A stretch of 7,800 nt of DNA from Alphaproteobacteria bacterium (GTDB lineage: Bacteria; Pseudomonadota; Alphaproteobacteria; UBA828). Shown piece after piece: positions 1 to 5,926 of this stretch. Position numbers and translations under genes: made by a program. Location: NCBI GenBank assembly GCA_029937205.1, contig JAPYQV010000109.1, forward strand, positions 1 through 7,800, written 5' to 3'. The notes under the pieces are model-generated. The model did not search any database and had not been told where the DNA came from. It saw only the letters and a list, made by a program, of their open reading frames with translations. The first letter of the stretch is position 1, and each line of letters begins with the position of its first letter.

Positions 1-749
1 GTGACAAGGATTGCCTCGGCCATGGCGAGGAAACCCAAATAGGGGTTATCGCCGTCGCCACGCCAAATATATGCCGGCGCATCCGCCAACCCCTCTTCAA
101 AGGCGGCGAAGCTCGCCGGCGGCGTGCGGCGCGACGCGGTGATCAGTAGCCCGGCACCGCTCTTGGCGGCGAGCTTGGCGAGGGCTTCGCCGATCGCCCG
201 CGCGCCGGCCGGGGTGAGGCGATGACGCCGCGAGGTGCCGCCGATCAAACAGGCGACCAACGGGCGCGGCAGACCCGCGAAGGCGGGCGCGAACTGAACT
301 GCAGCCGCGTCCAGGTCTGGCGCGTTCACGCGGCTGAGGGCGCCCCGGGTGAGGAATACATTGTCGCCCGAGAGGCCATCATGTCGCGGCGCAACGATGA
401 GATCGAATCCGGCCCGGCCCCAGCGTGGACGCTGCACGAAGACGGTGAAGCTCTGTCCTCGGCTGGCGCCCCGGATGGCGAGCGCCAGGCCGACGCATTT
501 CCGCCCGCTGGCGATGACCAGGTCGGGCCAGGGCGGCGCCACGGCATCGCTGCCGCGCGCCAACATGTTTGGCGGCAAGGCCACCATGGCGGCGCCGAGC
601 CAGCGCCATGGCACCGCCGCCACGGCGCGCTTAACCTCCGGCGTCACACCAAGAGCGGCGGCCAGGGCAAGGCACTGGTTTTCGGTGCCGGCCATGCCCT
701 CGCTCAGCACCCAGCACGAGAGGCCCTGCCCACGCGCCGCTTCAGTCAT
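1..749 (-). CDS. ELM1 (DUF1022) family protein, C-terminus cut by window edge
   Basis: The minus strand from an ATG at 749 stays open for 249 codons to position 1, so the 3' end lies outside the window. The translation begins MTEAARGQGLSCWVLSEGMA. It carries blocks I associate with the ELM1/DUF1022 family: GTENQCLALA near residue 21, VIASGRKCVGLALAIR near residue 75, RPRWGRAGFDLIVAPRHDG near residue 105, LIGGTSRRHRLT near residue 165, LLITASRRTPP near residue 198, and DNPYLGFLAMAEAILVT at the edge. Family members are usually somewhat over 300 aa, so roughly the last quarter is missing. Plant ELM1 acts in mitochondrial fission; the bacterial role is unknown, and a glycosyltransferase-like fold is only my inference. 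The start overlaps the stop of the upstream transporter by 4 bp (ATGA), which indicates one operon and translational coupling. The family call is fairly secure; the function is not. Confidence 0.85.
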   Translation of the reverse strand, partial: MTEAARGQGLSCWVLSEGMAGTENQCLALAAALGVTPEVKRAVAAVPWRWLGAAMVALPPNMLARGSDAVAPPWPDLVIASGRKCVGLALAIRGASRGQSFTVFVQRPRWGRAGFDLIVAPRHDGLSGDNVFLTRGALSRVNAPDLDAAAVQFAPAFAGLPRPLVACLIGGTSRRHRLTPAGARAIGEALAKLAAKSGAGLLITASRRTPPASFAAFEEGLADAPAYIWRGDGDNPYLGFLAMAEAILV

Positions 750-1669
750 GCGCGGCGGCGCCGTGAGTTGCGCCACAGAACCGGCAGGCCGAGCCCGACG
801 ACGACCAGGGAGAGGGCGCTATATTCCTGCCAGGCCAATTTTTCACCGAGCAACAGGGCGCCACTGAAGACGCCCACAATAGGCGTTGCGAGCGTGCCCA
901 CGGTGGCGATGCCGACCGGAAAGATTCGCACCACTTCATAATAGGCGTAGTAGCAGAAAACGAAGGCGATGAGGATGTTGTAAAGCACGCTAAGGAGCGG
1001 CCACAGGGTGGGAAAGGAAACCGTCTCATAATCGACCAGCGCGCCGGCGGCGATAAATATCGGCACCCCGCCGATAATATATTGCCAACCCACCAGGACG
1101 GTGGTGGGAACGCCCCAATCGACGCGCTTTTGTGCCACCGTGCCACACGCCCACGAAATCGCGCCGGCCAGCATGAAGAGCGCGCCGAGCGGCGCCTGGT
1201 CGAGCTTCTCGATATCGCTCGCGATCAGAATGGCGAGCCCGGCGGTGCCGAACGTGAGCGCGACAACGCGGCGCCACGTGACGTTCTCGCCGAGCACCAG
1301 GAAGCCGAGCGGGGCCGCCCAGAGCGGCATGGTATAGCCGATAATCGCGGCCCGGCCCGAGCTTGTGAGATCAACGCCATAGCCGGTCAGGAGATGCCAG
1401 CCGGTGATGTTGAAGAGCGCGCACAAGCCGAGCATCGGCCAATGGCGGCGCGGAATGGCGAGCGAATGGCCGAGCAGCTTGCTCAACAGCAGAATGACCA
1501 CCGCGCCGCCGGCCAGACACACGGCGCGAAAGGTCAGCACCGGCATGTCCTCAAGCGCGATTTTGATGATTGGCCAATTAATGCCCCAAAAAATCGTCAG
1601 AAAGATCAACAAAACAAAGCCGTAGCGCGGCAAGCCAGCTGACTGCGCGCCTGGCGCGGCGGCGTTCAA
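746..1669 (-). CDS. EamA/DMT-family transporter
   Basis: This 307-aa inner-membrane protein has the layout of the drug/metabolite transporter superfamily: about ten hydrophobic helices in two EamA repeats (roughly residues 18-140 and 155-295). The first helix has the typical FWGINWPIIKIAL pattern. The repeat ends show family-like blocks: AAIIGYTMPLWAAPLGFLVLGE near residues 108-129, and a second block around GTLATPIVGVFSGALLLGE near residue 260. Such proteins export metabolites, amino acids or drugs; the substrate cannot be read from sequence. The only upstream start in frame is TTG at 1669, because a TGA lies two codons before it. A GGAAA about 7 nt upstream supports this start, and the first in-frame ATG falls after helix 1 and is too late. 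It is the first gene of a minus-strand unit and overlaps the ELM1 gene by 4 bp. Family confidence is high. Confidence 0.9.
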   Translation of the reverse strand: MNAAAPGAQSAGLPRYGFVLLIFLTIFWGINWPIIKIALEDMPVLTFRAVCLAGGAVVILLLSKLLGHSLAIPRRHWPMLGLCALFNITGWHLLTGYGVDLTSSGRAAIIGYTMPLWAAPLGFLVLGENVTWRRVVALTFGTAGLAILIASDIEKLDQAPLGALFMLAGAISWACGTVAQKRVDWGVPTTVLVGWQYIIGGVPIFIAAGALVDYETVSFPTLWPLLSVLYNILIAFVFCYYAYYEVVRIFPVGIATVGTLATPIVGVFSGALLLGEKLAWQEYSALSLVVVGLGLPVLWRNSRRRRA

Positions 1670-1973
1670 ATCTCAGTTTCCATAGCGAATTTCACGGCTC
1701 TGTCTGGGCGGCTGAATAAGCCCAATTGGGAGGGGTCTAAATTATGCAAATTTAATCCGAGTTTACGCAAAAATTCTGAACGGAATTCAATCCGTTGTTA
1801 ATAGGCTTGCGCGATACTAATCCCCGGTCAGCAACGCTTGCATCGGGTTCGCTCGAAAAAACAATAACATTTCAAGAAGTTGGGATGCGGTTCGATGCGA
1901 AACGGCAGAAAACGACTCGACCGGCCGGCGCGGCGTTACGACGCAAATTGAGAACCACGTTAACGAAAGGCTA
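1670..1973. other. Divergent intergenic spacer, AT-richer than its flanks
   Basis: This 304-bp stretch separates the divergent transporter and 353-aa genes. I see no credible coding sequence. About 1740-1805 is clearly AT-rich and holds the candidate minus-strand promoter listed separately. The plus-strand gene has no convincing sigma70 promoter: TTGTTA (1795-1800) and GATACT (1813-1818) are only 12 bp apart. A GANTC site (GACTC, 1914-1918), the target of the alphaproteobacterial cell-cycle methylase CcrM, lies upstream of the plus gene. The palindrome CGTTAACG is near 1958-1965, just before that gene's start. No hairpin with a U-tract was seen. Confidence 0.6.
1741..1770 (-). promoter_or_regulatory. 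Candidate sigma70-type promoter of the EamA gene
   Basis: Read on the minus strand, TTGCGT (1770-1765) is followed after 18 bp by CATAAT (1746-1741), which matches the TATAAT consensus at five of six positions. The -35 match is weak (three of six). Transcription would start near 1733 and leave a leader of about 60 nt before the TTG start. A near-CtrA motif, TTAA-N7-TTAC (1752-1766), overlaps the spacer. This is inferred from sequence only. Confidence 0.4.
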
Positions 1974-3035
1974 ATGACGGGAATGAGCAACGCGGCGGCG
2001 CAACAGGTCGAAGAATCGGAATCCACCAATGAATTGGATATGGATTCACTTCATATATTGCCGCTTTCCATCATGCCGCTAGCCACCACCAGCCTAAAGC
2101 AGGCCCGCCTGATTAAGAATCTACATTTCCAATCCGTTGTCGAAATTTACAACGATGAAAAAGCCGGCAGCGGGCAAATCGCGCCGGAGACGCTGAAGGC
2201 GCATTTTCATTGGGAAAGCATAGAGGATCTTGAGGACCAACGTCTGATCGATCATTTGGCGCGGCTCAACAGCTATGACGTCTACTCGCTCCGCATTGAG
2301 TTGCGCCGCGCGGGAATCGAGCTGGACGAAGTGGATGCGCTGAAACTGTCCGAGGACAAACAGGCGGAACTGACCGAATATATGCGGGTTTTTACCTCGC
2401 CGCTGCTCGCCCAGGTCTATGGCGACTCGGATGCGAATATTGAAAATTTCGACCAACTCATCGGCATGTTTTCGAACCCGAACAAAGATTCGGCGATTCG
2501 CAATCTGCGCACCTTGGCGAAGAAACTCGACATCGACATCATGGATGTGCCGGCGTTTCTCGAGGAATATGCCGATATCTTCCTGTCGCTCGCCTATTAC
2601 AAGAATTGCCTGGACGATCTGGTTCCCAAGATCGGTCGCTTCATCGAGATCATGGATGAACTGGAAGGCAATTACCACATGCGCCGCGACCCCATTCTGA
2701 TGAATGTCTTCGGATTTCTGCGCGAGCGCCTGAACGATGTCACCGCTTCCCTGACCGGCCGCTTCGAGAGTTTCGACCGGCACTCAAAGGACATGTGGGA
2801 AAATTTGAACGGTGATTCGTTTCGCCGGGTGCGTAAGATGATCGAGAGCCATCACACCACGGTGGGCGGCGTGCTGTGCGGTTTGTCGCTTAAGATGGGC
2901 GCCTGGGAACGGGAGGTCGGTTGGAAAACGGATTCTCCTATAAGGCGCTCCGAATTTATATCCACACAAATGCGCAGCGGCATTAATCGCATCCAGGAAA
3001 TTGAAGATTCAGCACCCATCATCAGCGATCTTTAA
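1974..3035 (+). CDS. Hypothetical protein, 353 aa, soluble and mostly helical
   Basis: I do not recognise this protein. It is a clean open frame with coding-like codon use, and it is rich in D, E, L, I and R. It has no signal peptide or membrane helix. The N-terminal 25 residues are polar and acidic and look disordered. From about residue 28 (LPLSIMPLATTSLKQARLIK) the rest reads as amphipathic helices to near the C-terminus. Only two cysteines are visible (YYKNCLDDL and GVLCGLS), so a metal cluster is unlikely. Start choice is uncertain. For the ATG at 1974, a GAAAGG (1965-1970) sits only 3 nt upstream. For the ATG at 1983 it sits 12 nt upstream. The gene stands alone: it is divergent from the transporter operon, and a CtrA-type motif cluster follows about 10 bp after its stop. 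The many acidic helices suggest a cytoplasmic scaffold or partner-binding protein, but that is a guess. Confidence 0.8.
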   Translation: MTGMSNAAAQQVEESESTNELDMDSLHILPLSIMPLATTSLKQARLIKNLHFQSVVEIYNDEKAGSGQIAPETLKAHFHWESIEDLEDQRLIDHLARLNSYDVYSLRIELRRAGIELDEVDALKLSEDKQAELTEYMRVFTSPLLAQVYGDSDANIENFDQLIGMFSNPNKDSAIRNLRTLAKKLDIDIMDVPAFLEEYADIFLSLAYYKNCLDDLVPKIGRFIEIMDELEGNYHMRRDPILMNVFGFLRERLNDVTASLTGRFESFDRHSKDMWENLNGDSFRRVRKMIESHHTTVGGVLCGLSLKMGAWEREVGWKTDSPIRRSEFISTQMRSGINRIQEIEDSAPIISDL

Positions 3036-3045
3036 AAAATCATGC

Positions 3046-3060
3046 TTAAGTTTTCTTAAC
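3046..3060 (+). promoter_or_regulatory. Near-CtrA site, TTAA-N6-TTAAC
   Basis: TTAA at 3046-3049 and TTAAC at 3056-3060 are separated by six bases instead of the seven of the CtrA consensus. Taken alone this would be weak. It lies 8 bp upstream of a perfect site, making four TTAA half-sites within 39 bp. It could be an auxiliary CtrA site or chance AT-richness. Confidence 0.3.
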
Positions 3061-3068
3061 CAGAGAGT

Positions 3069-3084
3069 TTAACAGCGCGTTAAC
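3069..3084 (+). promoter_or_regulatory. CtrA-type binding site in front of the DUF454 gene
   Basis: The sequence TTAACAGCGCGTTAAC is a perfect match to TTAA-N7-TTAAC, the known consensus of the response regulator CtrA in alphaproteobacteria. It ends 22 bp before the ATG at 3107. A CATACT (3095-3100; four of six to TATAAT) follows 10 bp later and would place the transcription start at about the ATG itself. The site would then cover roughly -38 to -23, where CtrA boxes of activated promoters overlap the -35 region. No Shine-Dalgarno is visible before the ATG, which fits a leaderless transcript. The motif is seen directly; binding and activation are inferred. Confidence 0.6.
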
Positions 3085-3106
3085 AGGCGACCCGCATACT
3101 CGACCC

Positions 3107-3565
3107 ATGACAGAATTCAACGGGTCATCCCGCTCCTCAGTCCGGGCCGCATTTGTCGCCTTCGGCTGGCTCAACCTCATCCTTGGCATCATTGGAACGA
3201 TGGTGCCCGTGATGCCCTCGATGGTCTTTCTGCTGCTCGCGCTGTGGAGCTTTTCCAAGGGCTCGGAGCGCTTTCACACCTGGCTGTACCAGCACAAATT
3301 CTTCGGCCCGTCGCTGCGCCTGTGGAGCGAGCATCGGGTTATTCCGATGCGCGCCAAGATCGCCTCTGTGGCCGGAATCCTGTTCAGCGTCGCCGTCCTG
3401 GTCGCCCTGACGCCGCAGGGCTCAACCCTGCTTTACGTCTATAGTGCCATCAACGCGGTGGCGATCATCTTCATTGTCAGCCGGCGCAGCACGGCGCCTG
3501 AGAACAGCGCACCCGAAAATACCGTGTCTGAGGAAATCGCTCGGCAAAGCGCTCAGGTAGTCTGA
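3107..3565 (+). CDS. DUF454/YbaN-type small inner-membrane protein
   Basis: This 152-aa protein matches the DUF454 family, whose E. coli member is YbaN. Residues 14-48 form two helices separated by a proline-rich turn (GTMVPVMPS, 30-38). They are followed by the family block SFSKGSERFHTWLYQH (48-63), then FGPSLRLW (66-73) and SEHRVIP (74-80). Two further helices lie near 84-101 and 106-124. The C-terminal 25 residues are polar, with the repeat PENSAPENT, and probably lie in the cytoplasm. The molecular function of the family is unknown. The ATG at 3107 has no ribosome-binding site but has a CtrA-type site and a candidate -10 at the right distance for a leaderless message, suggesting cell-cycle-timed expression. 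The length is at the upper end for the family because of the C-terminal tail. Confidence 0.88.
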   Translation: MTEFNGSSRSSVRAAFVAFGWLNLILGIIGTMVPVMPSMVFLLLALWSFSKGSERFHTWLYQHKFFGPSLRLWSEHRVIPMRAKIASVAGILFSVAVLVALTPQGSTLLYVYSAINAVAIIFIVSRRSTAPENSAPENTVSEEIARQSAQVV

Positions 3566-3638
3566 CGCACCGCGATTTCACAGCAACCGGAAACAGCACC
3601 CGGAAAGGGCCCGCAATCGCCGGCTCTTTCTGCTTTTC

Positions 3639-3663
3639 GGCGGGCTGAAATTTGGGGCCCGCC
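3639..3663 (+). other. GC-rich stem-loop before the acetyltransferase gene
   Basis: GGCGGGC (3639-3645) pairs perfectly with GCCCGCC (3657-3663) across an 11-nt loop. GCCCGC at 3609-3614 could pair with the same left arm instead. No U-tract follows, so it is not a classical intrinsic terminator. It ends 12 nt before the ATG at 3676 and might terminate DUF454 transcription with Rho or affect translation. No role is shown. Confidence 0.3.
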
Positions 3664-3675
3664 CGGGATCATGCT

Positions 3676-4254
3676 ATGTCTGACGATATGATCCGAATTC
3701 GAATAGCGCAGCCCAGCGACGCCGGGCCGATCGCCGAGTTGCATGTCGATACCTGGCGTACCGCCTATGCCGGCATTCTGCCCGACGATGTGTTGCTCGG
3801 CCTTTCGCCGAGCGCCGAGCGGCGCCAATGGCTGCGCGTAATTGCCACGTCCGACCATGAATTCGCGGTGCATATTGCTGAGGCAGCGGACGGTGAATTG
3901 CTCGGCTATGGCAGTGCCGGGCCGGCACGCCCGAGCGGCCTGCCGTATACCGGCGAGGTCTATACGCTCTATGTCGCGCCGGATCACCAGGGCCGCGGTC
4001 TCGGCCGGCGGCTGCTGTTTGCCATGCTGGCGCAACTACACCTGCAAGGCTTCGATTCGGCCATGTTGTGGGTGCTGGCGGCCAATCCGTCGCGCTTTTT
4101 CTACCACGCCATGGGCGGTGCTGTGGCGGCCGAACGGCGCGAGTCTCATTTCGGCGTGGCGCTCGACGAAATCGCCTATAGCTGGCGCGATCTGGAAATG
4201 TTTGGCAGTTTTTTGGGCGCGGCGTATCAGGGCCGGGCAAACCGGCGCGATTAG
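3676..4254 (+). CDS. GNAT-family N-acetyltransferase
   Basis: This 192-aa protein is predicted to transfer an acetyl group from acetyl-CoA to an amine. The N-terminal block IRIRIAQPSDAGPIAELHVDTWRTAYAGILPDDVL (residues 6-40, split by a likely helix) is typical of GNAT proteins. The acetyl-CoA loop is at LYVAPDHQGRGLGRRLL (98-114), with the Q/R-x-x-G-x-G signature at Q105-G106-R107-G108-L109-G110. A late NPSRFFYHAMGG block follows motif A as usual. The acceptor substrate cannot be told. The start is uncertain: ATG 3676, ATG 3688 (four codons later, just before the conserved strand) and TTG 3652 are all in frame, and none has a strong Shine-Dalgarno. I chose 3676. The stop TAG sits inside the Shine-Dalgarno of the methyltransferase, so the two are very likely cotranscribed. 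Confidence 0.9.
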   Translation: MSDDMIRIRIAQPSDAGPIAELHVDTWRTAYAGILPDDVLLGLSPSAERRQWLRVIATSDHEFAVHIAEAADGELLGYGSAGPARPSGLPYTGEVYTLYVAPDHQGRGLGRRLLFAMLAQLHLQGFDSAMLWVLAANPSRFFYHAMGGAVAAERRESHFGVALDEIAYSWRDLEMFGSFLGAAYQGRANRRD

Positions 4255-4264
4255 GAGAGGGACG

Positions 4265-5146
4265 ATGAACAGCGGCACGGACGGCGACATGGACAGCGAC
4301 ACGGCAAACTCGGAAATGAGCGAATACTGGAATGATCGGGCCGGACCGAACTGGGTGAATTTCCAGCAACAATTGGACGGCCAAATTCGCATCCTCGGCG
4401 AAAAGGCGATGGATCAGGCGGCCATCAACGCGGGCCAGCAGGTGCTCGATATCGGCTGCGGCTGCGGCGACAGCGCCCTCGAACTGGCGCGCCGCGTCGG
4501 CGCTGGCGGCGCAGTCCGCGGCGTCGACCTTTCCGCACCGATGCTGGATCATGCGCGCCAGCGTGCCGGCCTTGAGCCGGCGCTCAATCTTGAATTCGAG
4601 CAAGTCGACGCACAGACCGGTGATTTTCCGCCGGCCGCTTACGACCACATTTTTTCACGCTTTGGCGTGATGTTTTTCGATCAGCCGGTCGCGGCGTTCG
4701 GCAACATGCGGGGCGCCCTGAAGGCGACGGGCCGGCTGAGTTTCGTCTGTTGGCGGGCGCTCGATGAAAATCCCTGGATGTCGATTGGGATCGCTGTGGC
4801 ATTGCAATTTGTGGCGCCGCCAGATCCCATCCCGCCGGGTGCGCCGGGGCCGTTCGCGCTGGCCGCGCCGAACCGGGCGCGGGAAATTCTTGAACAAGCC
4901 GGCTATAGCGATATTTCGGTTGCGCCGCTCGACCAGGAAATCTATTTGAGCGGCCCCGGAACGGTGGCGGAAGCCGCCGCGCTGACCTGCCATTTGGGGC
5001 CGGTCGCCCGGGTGCTGGCGGACGCCGACGCGGACACCAAGCGCGCCGTCGAGGAAGCGCTCATCACCACGTTCACGCCCTATCATGACGGCACCGGCGT
5101 GCGCATGGCGTCGGCCTGTTGGATCGTCAGCGCCGGCACGAAATAA
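4265..5146 (+). CDS. Class I SAM-dependent methyltransferase
   Basis: This 293-aa Rossmann-fold methyltransferase has SAM motif I VLDIGCGCG at residues 60-68. The acidic residue expected to bind the ribose of SAM is D88 in GVDLSAPML. A motif IV-like stretch DHIFSRFGVMFFDQP follows, and then the RGALKATGRLSFVCWR strand. The N-terminal YWNDRAGPNWVNFQQQLD and the C-terminal half (helical cap, then GVRMASACWIVSA) fit the UbiE/Methyltransf_11-like group with small-molecule substrates; the substrate is unknown. The ATG at 4265 is preceded at 4253-4257 by a strong AGGAG, 7 nt away, which overlaps the acetyltransferase stop. The frame is open far upstream, but that extension is only the shadow of the acetyltransferase. 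The N-terminus (about 20 residues) is rich in D, S, G and T and likely disordered. It ends with tandem TAA TAA stops. Confidence 0.9.
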   Translation: MNSGTDGDMDSDTANSEMSEYWNDRAGPNWVNFQQQLDGQIRILGEKAMDQAAINAGQQVLDIGCGCGDSALELARRVGAGGAVRGVDLSAPMLDHARQRAGLEPALNLEFEQVDAQTGDFPPAAYDHIFSRFGVMFFDQPVAAFGNMRGALKATGRLSFVCWRALDENPWMSIGIAVALQFVAPPDPIPPGAPGPFALAAPNRAREILEQAGYSDISVAPLDQEIYLSGPGTVAEAAALTCHLGPVARVLADADADTKRAVEEALITTFTPYHDGTGVRMASACWIVSAGTK

Positions 5147-5175
5147 TAATTATCATTTCCGTCTCCATAATTATT
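5145..5175. repeat. AT-rich inverted repeat built from two ATAATTAT palindromes
   Basis: AATAATTAT (5145-5153) and ATAATTATT (5167-5175) are perfect reverse complements across 13 nt. Each contains the self-palindromic octamer ATAATTAT, and the two centres are 21 bp apart, about two helical turns. The left arm overlaps the methyltransferase stop codons. It could be an operator for a dimeric regulator or part of a transcript-end structure. It is too AT-rich for a strong terminator stem. Confidence 0.45.
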
Positions 5176-5177
5176 TG

Positions 5178-5230
5178 CCCTCAAACGCCGGGCGGGTGCA
5201 TCCGCACCACATGATTCCTTGGCGGCTACC
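5178..5230. repeat. Intergenic repeat, copy 1
   Basis: This is the first of two diverged copies of a roughly 50-bp element in the convergent spacer. The conserved core reads CCCTCAA-N-CGCCGGGCG, followed by a small hairpin with an ATCC loop (stem GGTGC/GCACC at 5195-5199 and 5204-5208). A second conserved patch, CTTGGCG, lies at 5218-5224. It resembles REP-like extragenic repeats, but family membership cannot be tested here. Confidence 0.5.
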
Positions 5231-5263
5231 TCGCGCATGGTCGGGCGCACTTTTTATGAAAAT

Positions 5264-5312
5264 CCCTCAATCGCCGGGCGCGCGCATCCGCGCTTGGCTT
5301 GGCGCGCTTGCC
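5264..5312. repeat. Intergenic repeat, copy 2
   Basis: This copy lies 86 bp downstream of copy 1 in its core. The offset becomes 80 bp at the CTTGGCG patch (5298-5304), so copy 2 is about 6 nt shorter in the middle. The hairpin keeps its ATCC loop with stem GCGC/GCGC (5282-5285 and 5290-5293). Compared with copy 1, a T-A pair became C-G with both sides changed, which hints at a conserved RNA or DNA structure. Confidence 0.5.
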
Positions 5313-5345
5313 GGGATTCGATAAGCAATGCTCATCGCATCCCGG
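5311..5345. other. Long near-perfect hairpin between convergent genes
   Basis: The arms are CCGGGAT/ATCCCGG (5311-5317 and 5339-5345), CGAT/ATCG (5319-5322 and 5334-5337) and AGC/GCT (5324-5326 and 5330-5332). They are interrupted by one T-C and one A-C mismatch and close on an AAT loop. Fourteen pairs in 35 nt is strong. There is no U-tract on either strand, so a bidirectional Rho-assisted end or a protective 3' structure is more likely than a classical terminator. Confidence 0.5.
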
Positions 5346-5361
5346 AATATGAGCGTTCCGG
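5342..5361. other. Short hairpin overlapping the long one
   Basis: CCGGAA (5342-5347) pairs with TTCCGG (5356-5361) over an 8-nt loop. It shares 5342-5345 with the right arm of the 35-nt hairpin, so the two cannot form together. It lies 9 nt beyond the stop of the minus-strand SnoaL-like gene and is followed on the plus strand by only TTT. Confidence 0.4.
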
Positions 5362-5370
5362 TTTGACCTC

Positions 5371-5766
5371 TTAGTAGCAGGCGGCGATGATTTCGGTGTT
5401 TTCGAAGGCTTCCCAGGCGACCACCTTGCCGCGCTTGAGCGTGAACGCCCAGGCGAAGGTCACATTCCAGCGCTTGCCGTTGGGCTTCGAGTGCGCGATT
5501 TCCTGGCCGGTGACGACAATGCGCCCGCCGTCGGCGATAAATTCCTTGAACTCCTGCTTGCCGAAATCGACGGCGGCCGAGATGCGCTTGAGATAGGTTC
5601 TCTGCCGCGCCGCGCCTGTCCAGCGCCCCGCCCAGGGCAGTTTTTTCGAGCCTGGCAGAAGCCAGACGCAGTCCTTGGATTGCAGCGCCAGGAGCGTTTC
5701 CATATCGCCCGCTTGAAGCGCCTTCAGCCATTTGCGTAAAATCCGCTTGTTGTCCGCGACCGTCAT
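5371..5766 (-). CDS. SnoaL/NTF2-like domain protein
   Basis: This 131-aa protein has the size and pattern of a single NTF2-like (SnoaL) cone domain. An N-terminal helix pair (NKRILRKWLKALQAGDMETLLAL, split near residue 20) is followed by the strand DCVWLLPG (32-39) and the PWAGRWTGAARQRTYLKRI segment. Curved strands follow: EFKEFIADGGRIVVTGQE, KRWNVTFAWAFTLKRGKVVAWEAFENT and a short C-terminal tail IIAACY. Family members are small-molecule isomerases, cyclases, hydrolases or non-enzymatic binding proteins; no specific activity can be assigned. The ATG at 5766 has a strong GGAGG 8 nt upstream, so the longer open frame to 6072 is rejected. It is divergent from the DUF1538 operon across a 160-bp spacer. 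A weak promoter may be TTGACC (5829-5824) with TACCGT (5806-5801), 17 bp apart. Confidence 0.85.
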   Translation of the reverse strand: MTVADNKRILRKWLKALQAGDMETLLALQSKDCVWLLPGSKKLPWAGRWTGAARQRTYLKRISAAVDFGKQEFKEFIADGGRIVVTGQEIAHSKPNGKRWNVTFAWAFTLKRGKVVAWEAFENTEIIAACY

Positions 5767-5926
5767 CTTGCCCGCCTCCAAACCGTTTACCGCAAGGGGC
5801 ACGGTAGAAAGCACGCGGCATGCGGTCAAGCGGTGCAATCTTTGTACTGCGACGGGCGTGCAAATTGAGGCACAATAGGGTGAGGTATGCGTTTCAGCTG
5901 AGAAAGTTCCCCAACCCTTGAGCGAT

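Noticed and set aside
222..941. Plus-strand open frames of 239 and 172 codons across the left region.
   Set aside because: They lie antisense to the ELM1 and EamA genes, are rich in R, A, G and P, and cross the boundary of two recognised genes.
2121..2783. A 220-codon minus-strand open frame inside the 353-aa gene.
   Set aside because: It is antisense within a longer coding-like frame and reads as a mirrored helical protein. There is no independent start signal.
3566..3675. An intrinsic terminator after the DUF454 gene.
   Set aside because: GC-rich pairing exists, but no U-tract follows it, so I list only a stem-loop.
3674..4648. A 324-codon minus-strand frame, and the upstream extension of the methyltransferase frame to 3842.
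   Set aside because: Both overlap the acetyltransferase, which has clear GNAT motifs. The methyltransferase has its own Shine-Dalgarno and ATG at 4265.
5085..5324. A 79-codon plus-strand frame, including a possible small protein from ATG 5211.
   Set aside because: It starts inside the methyltransferase and then runs through the repeat copies. No ribosome-binding site is seen and the residues follow the repeat sequence.
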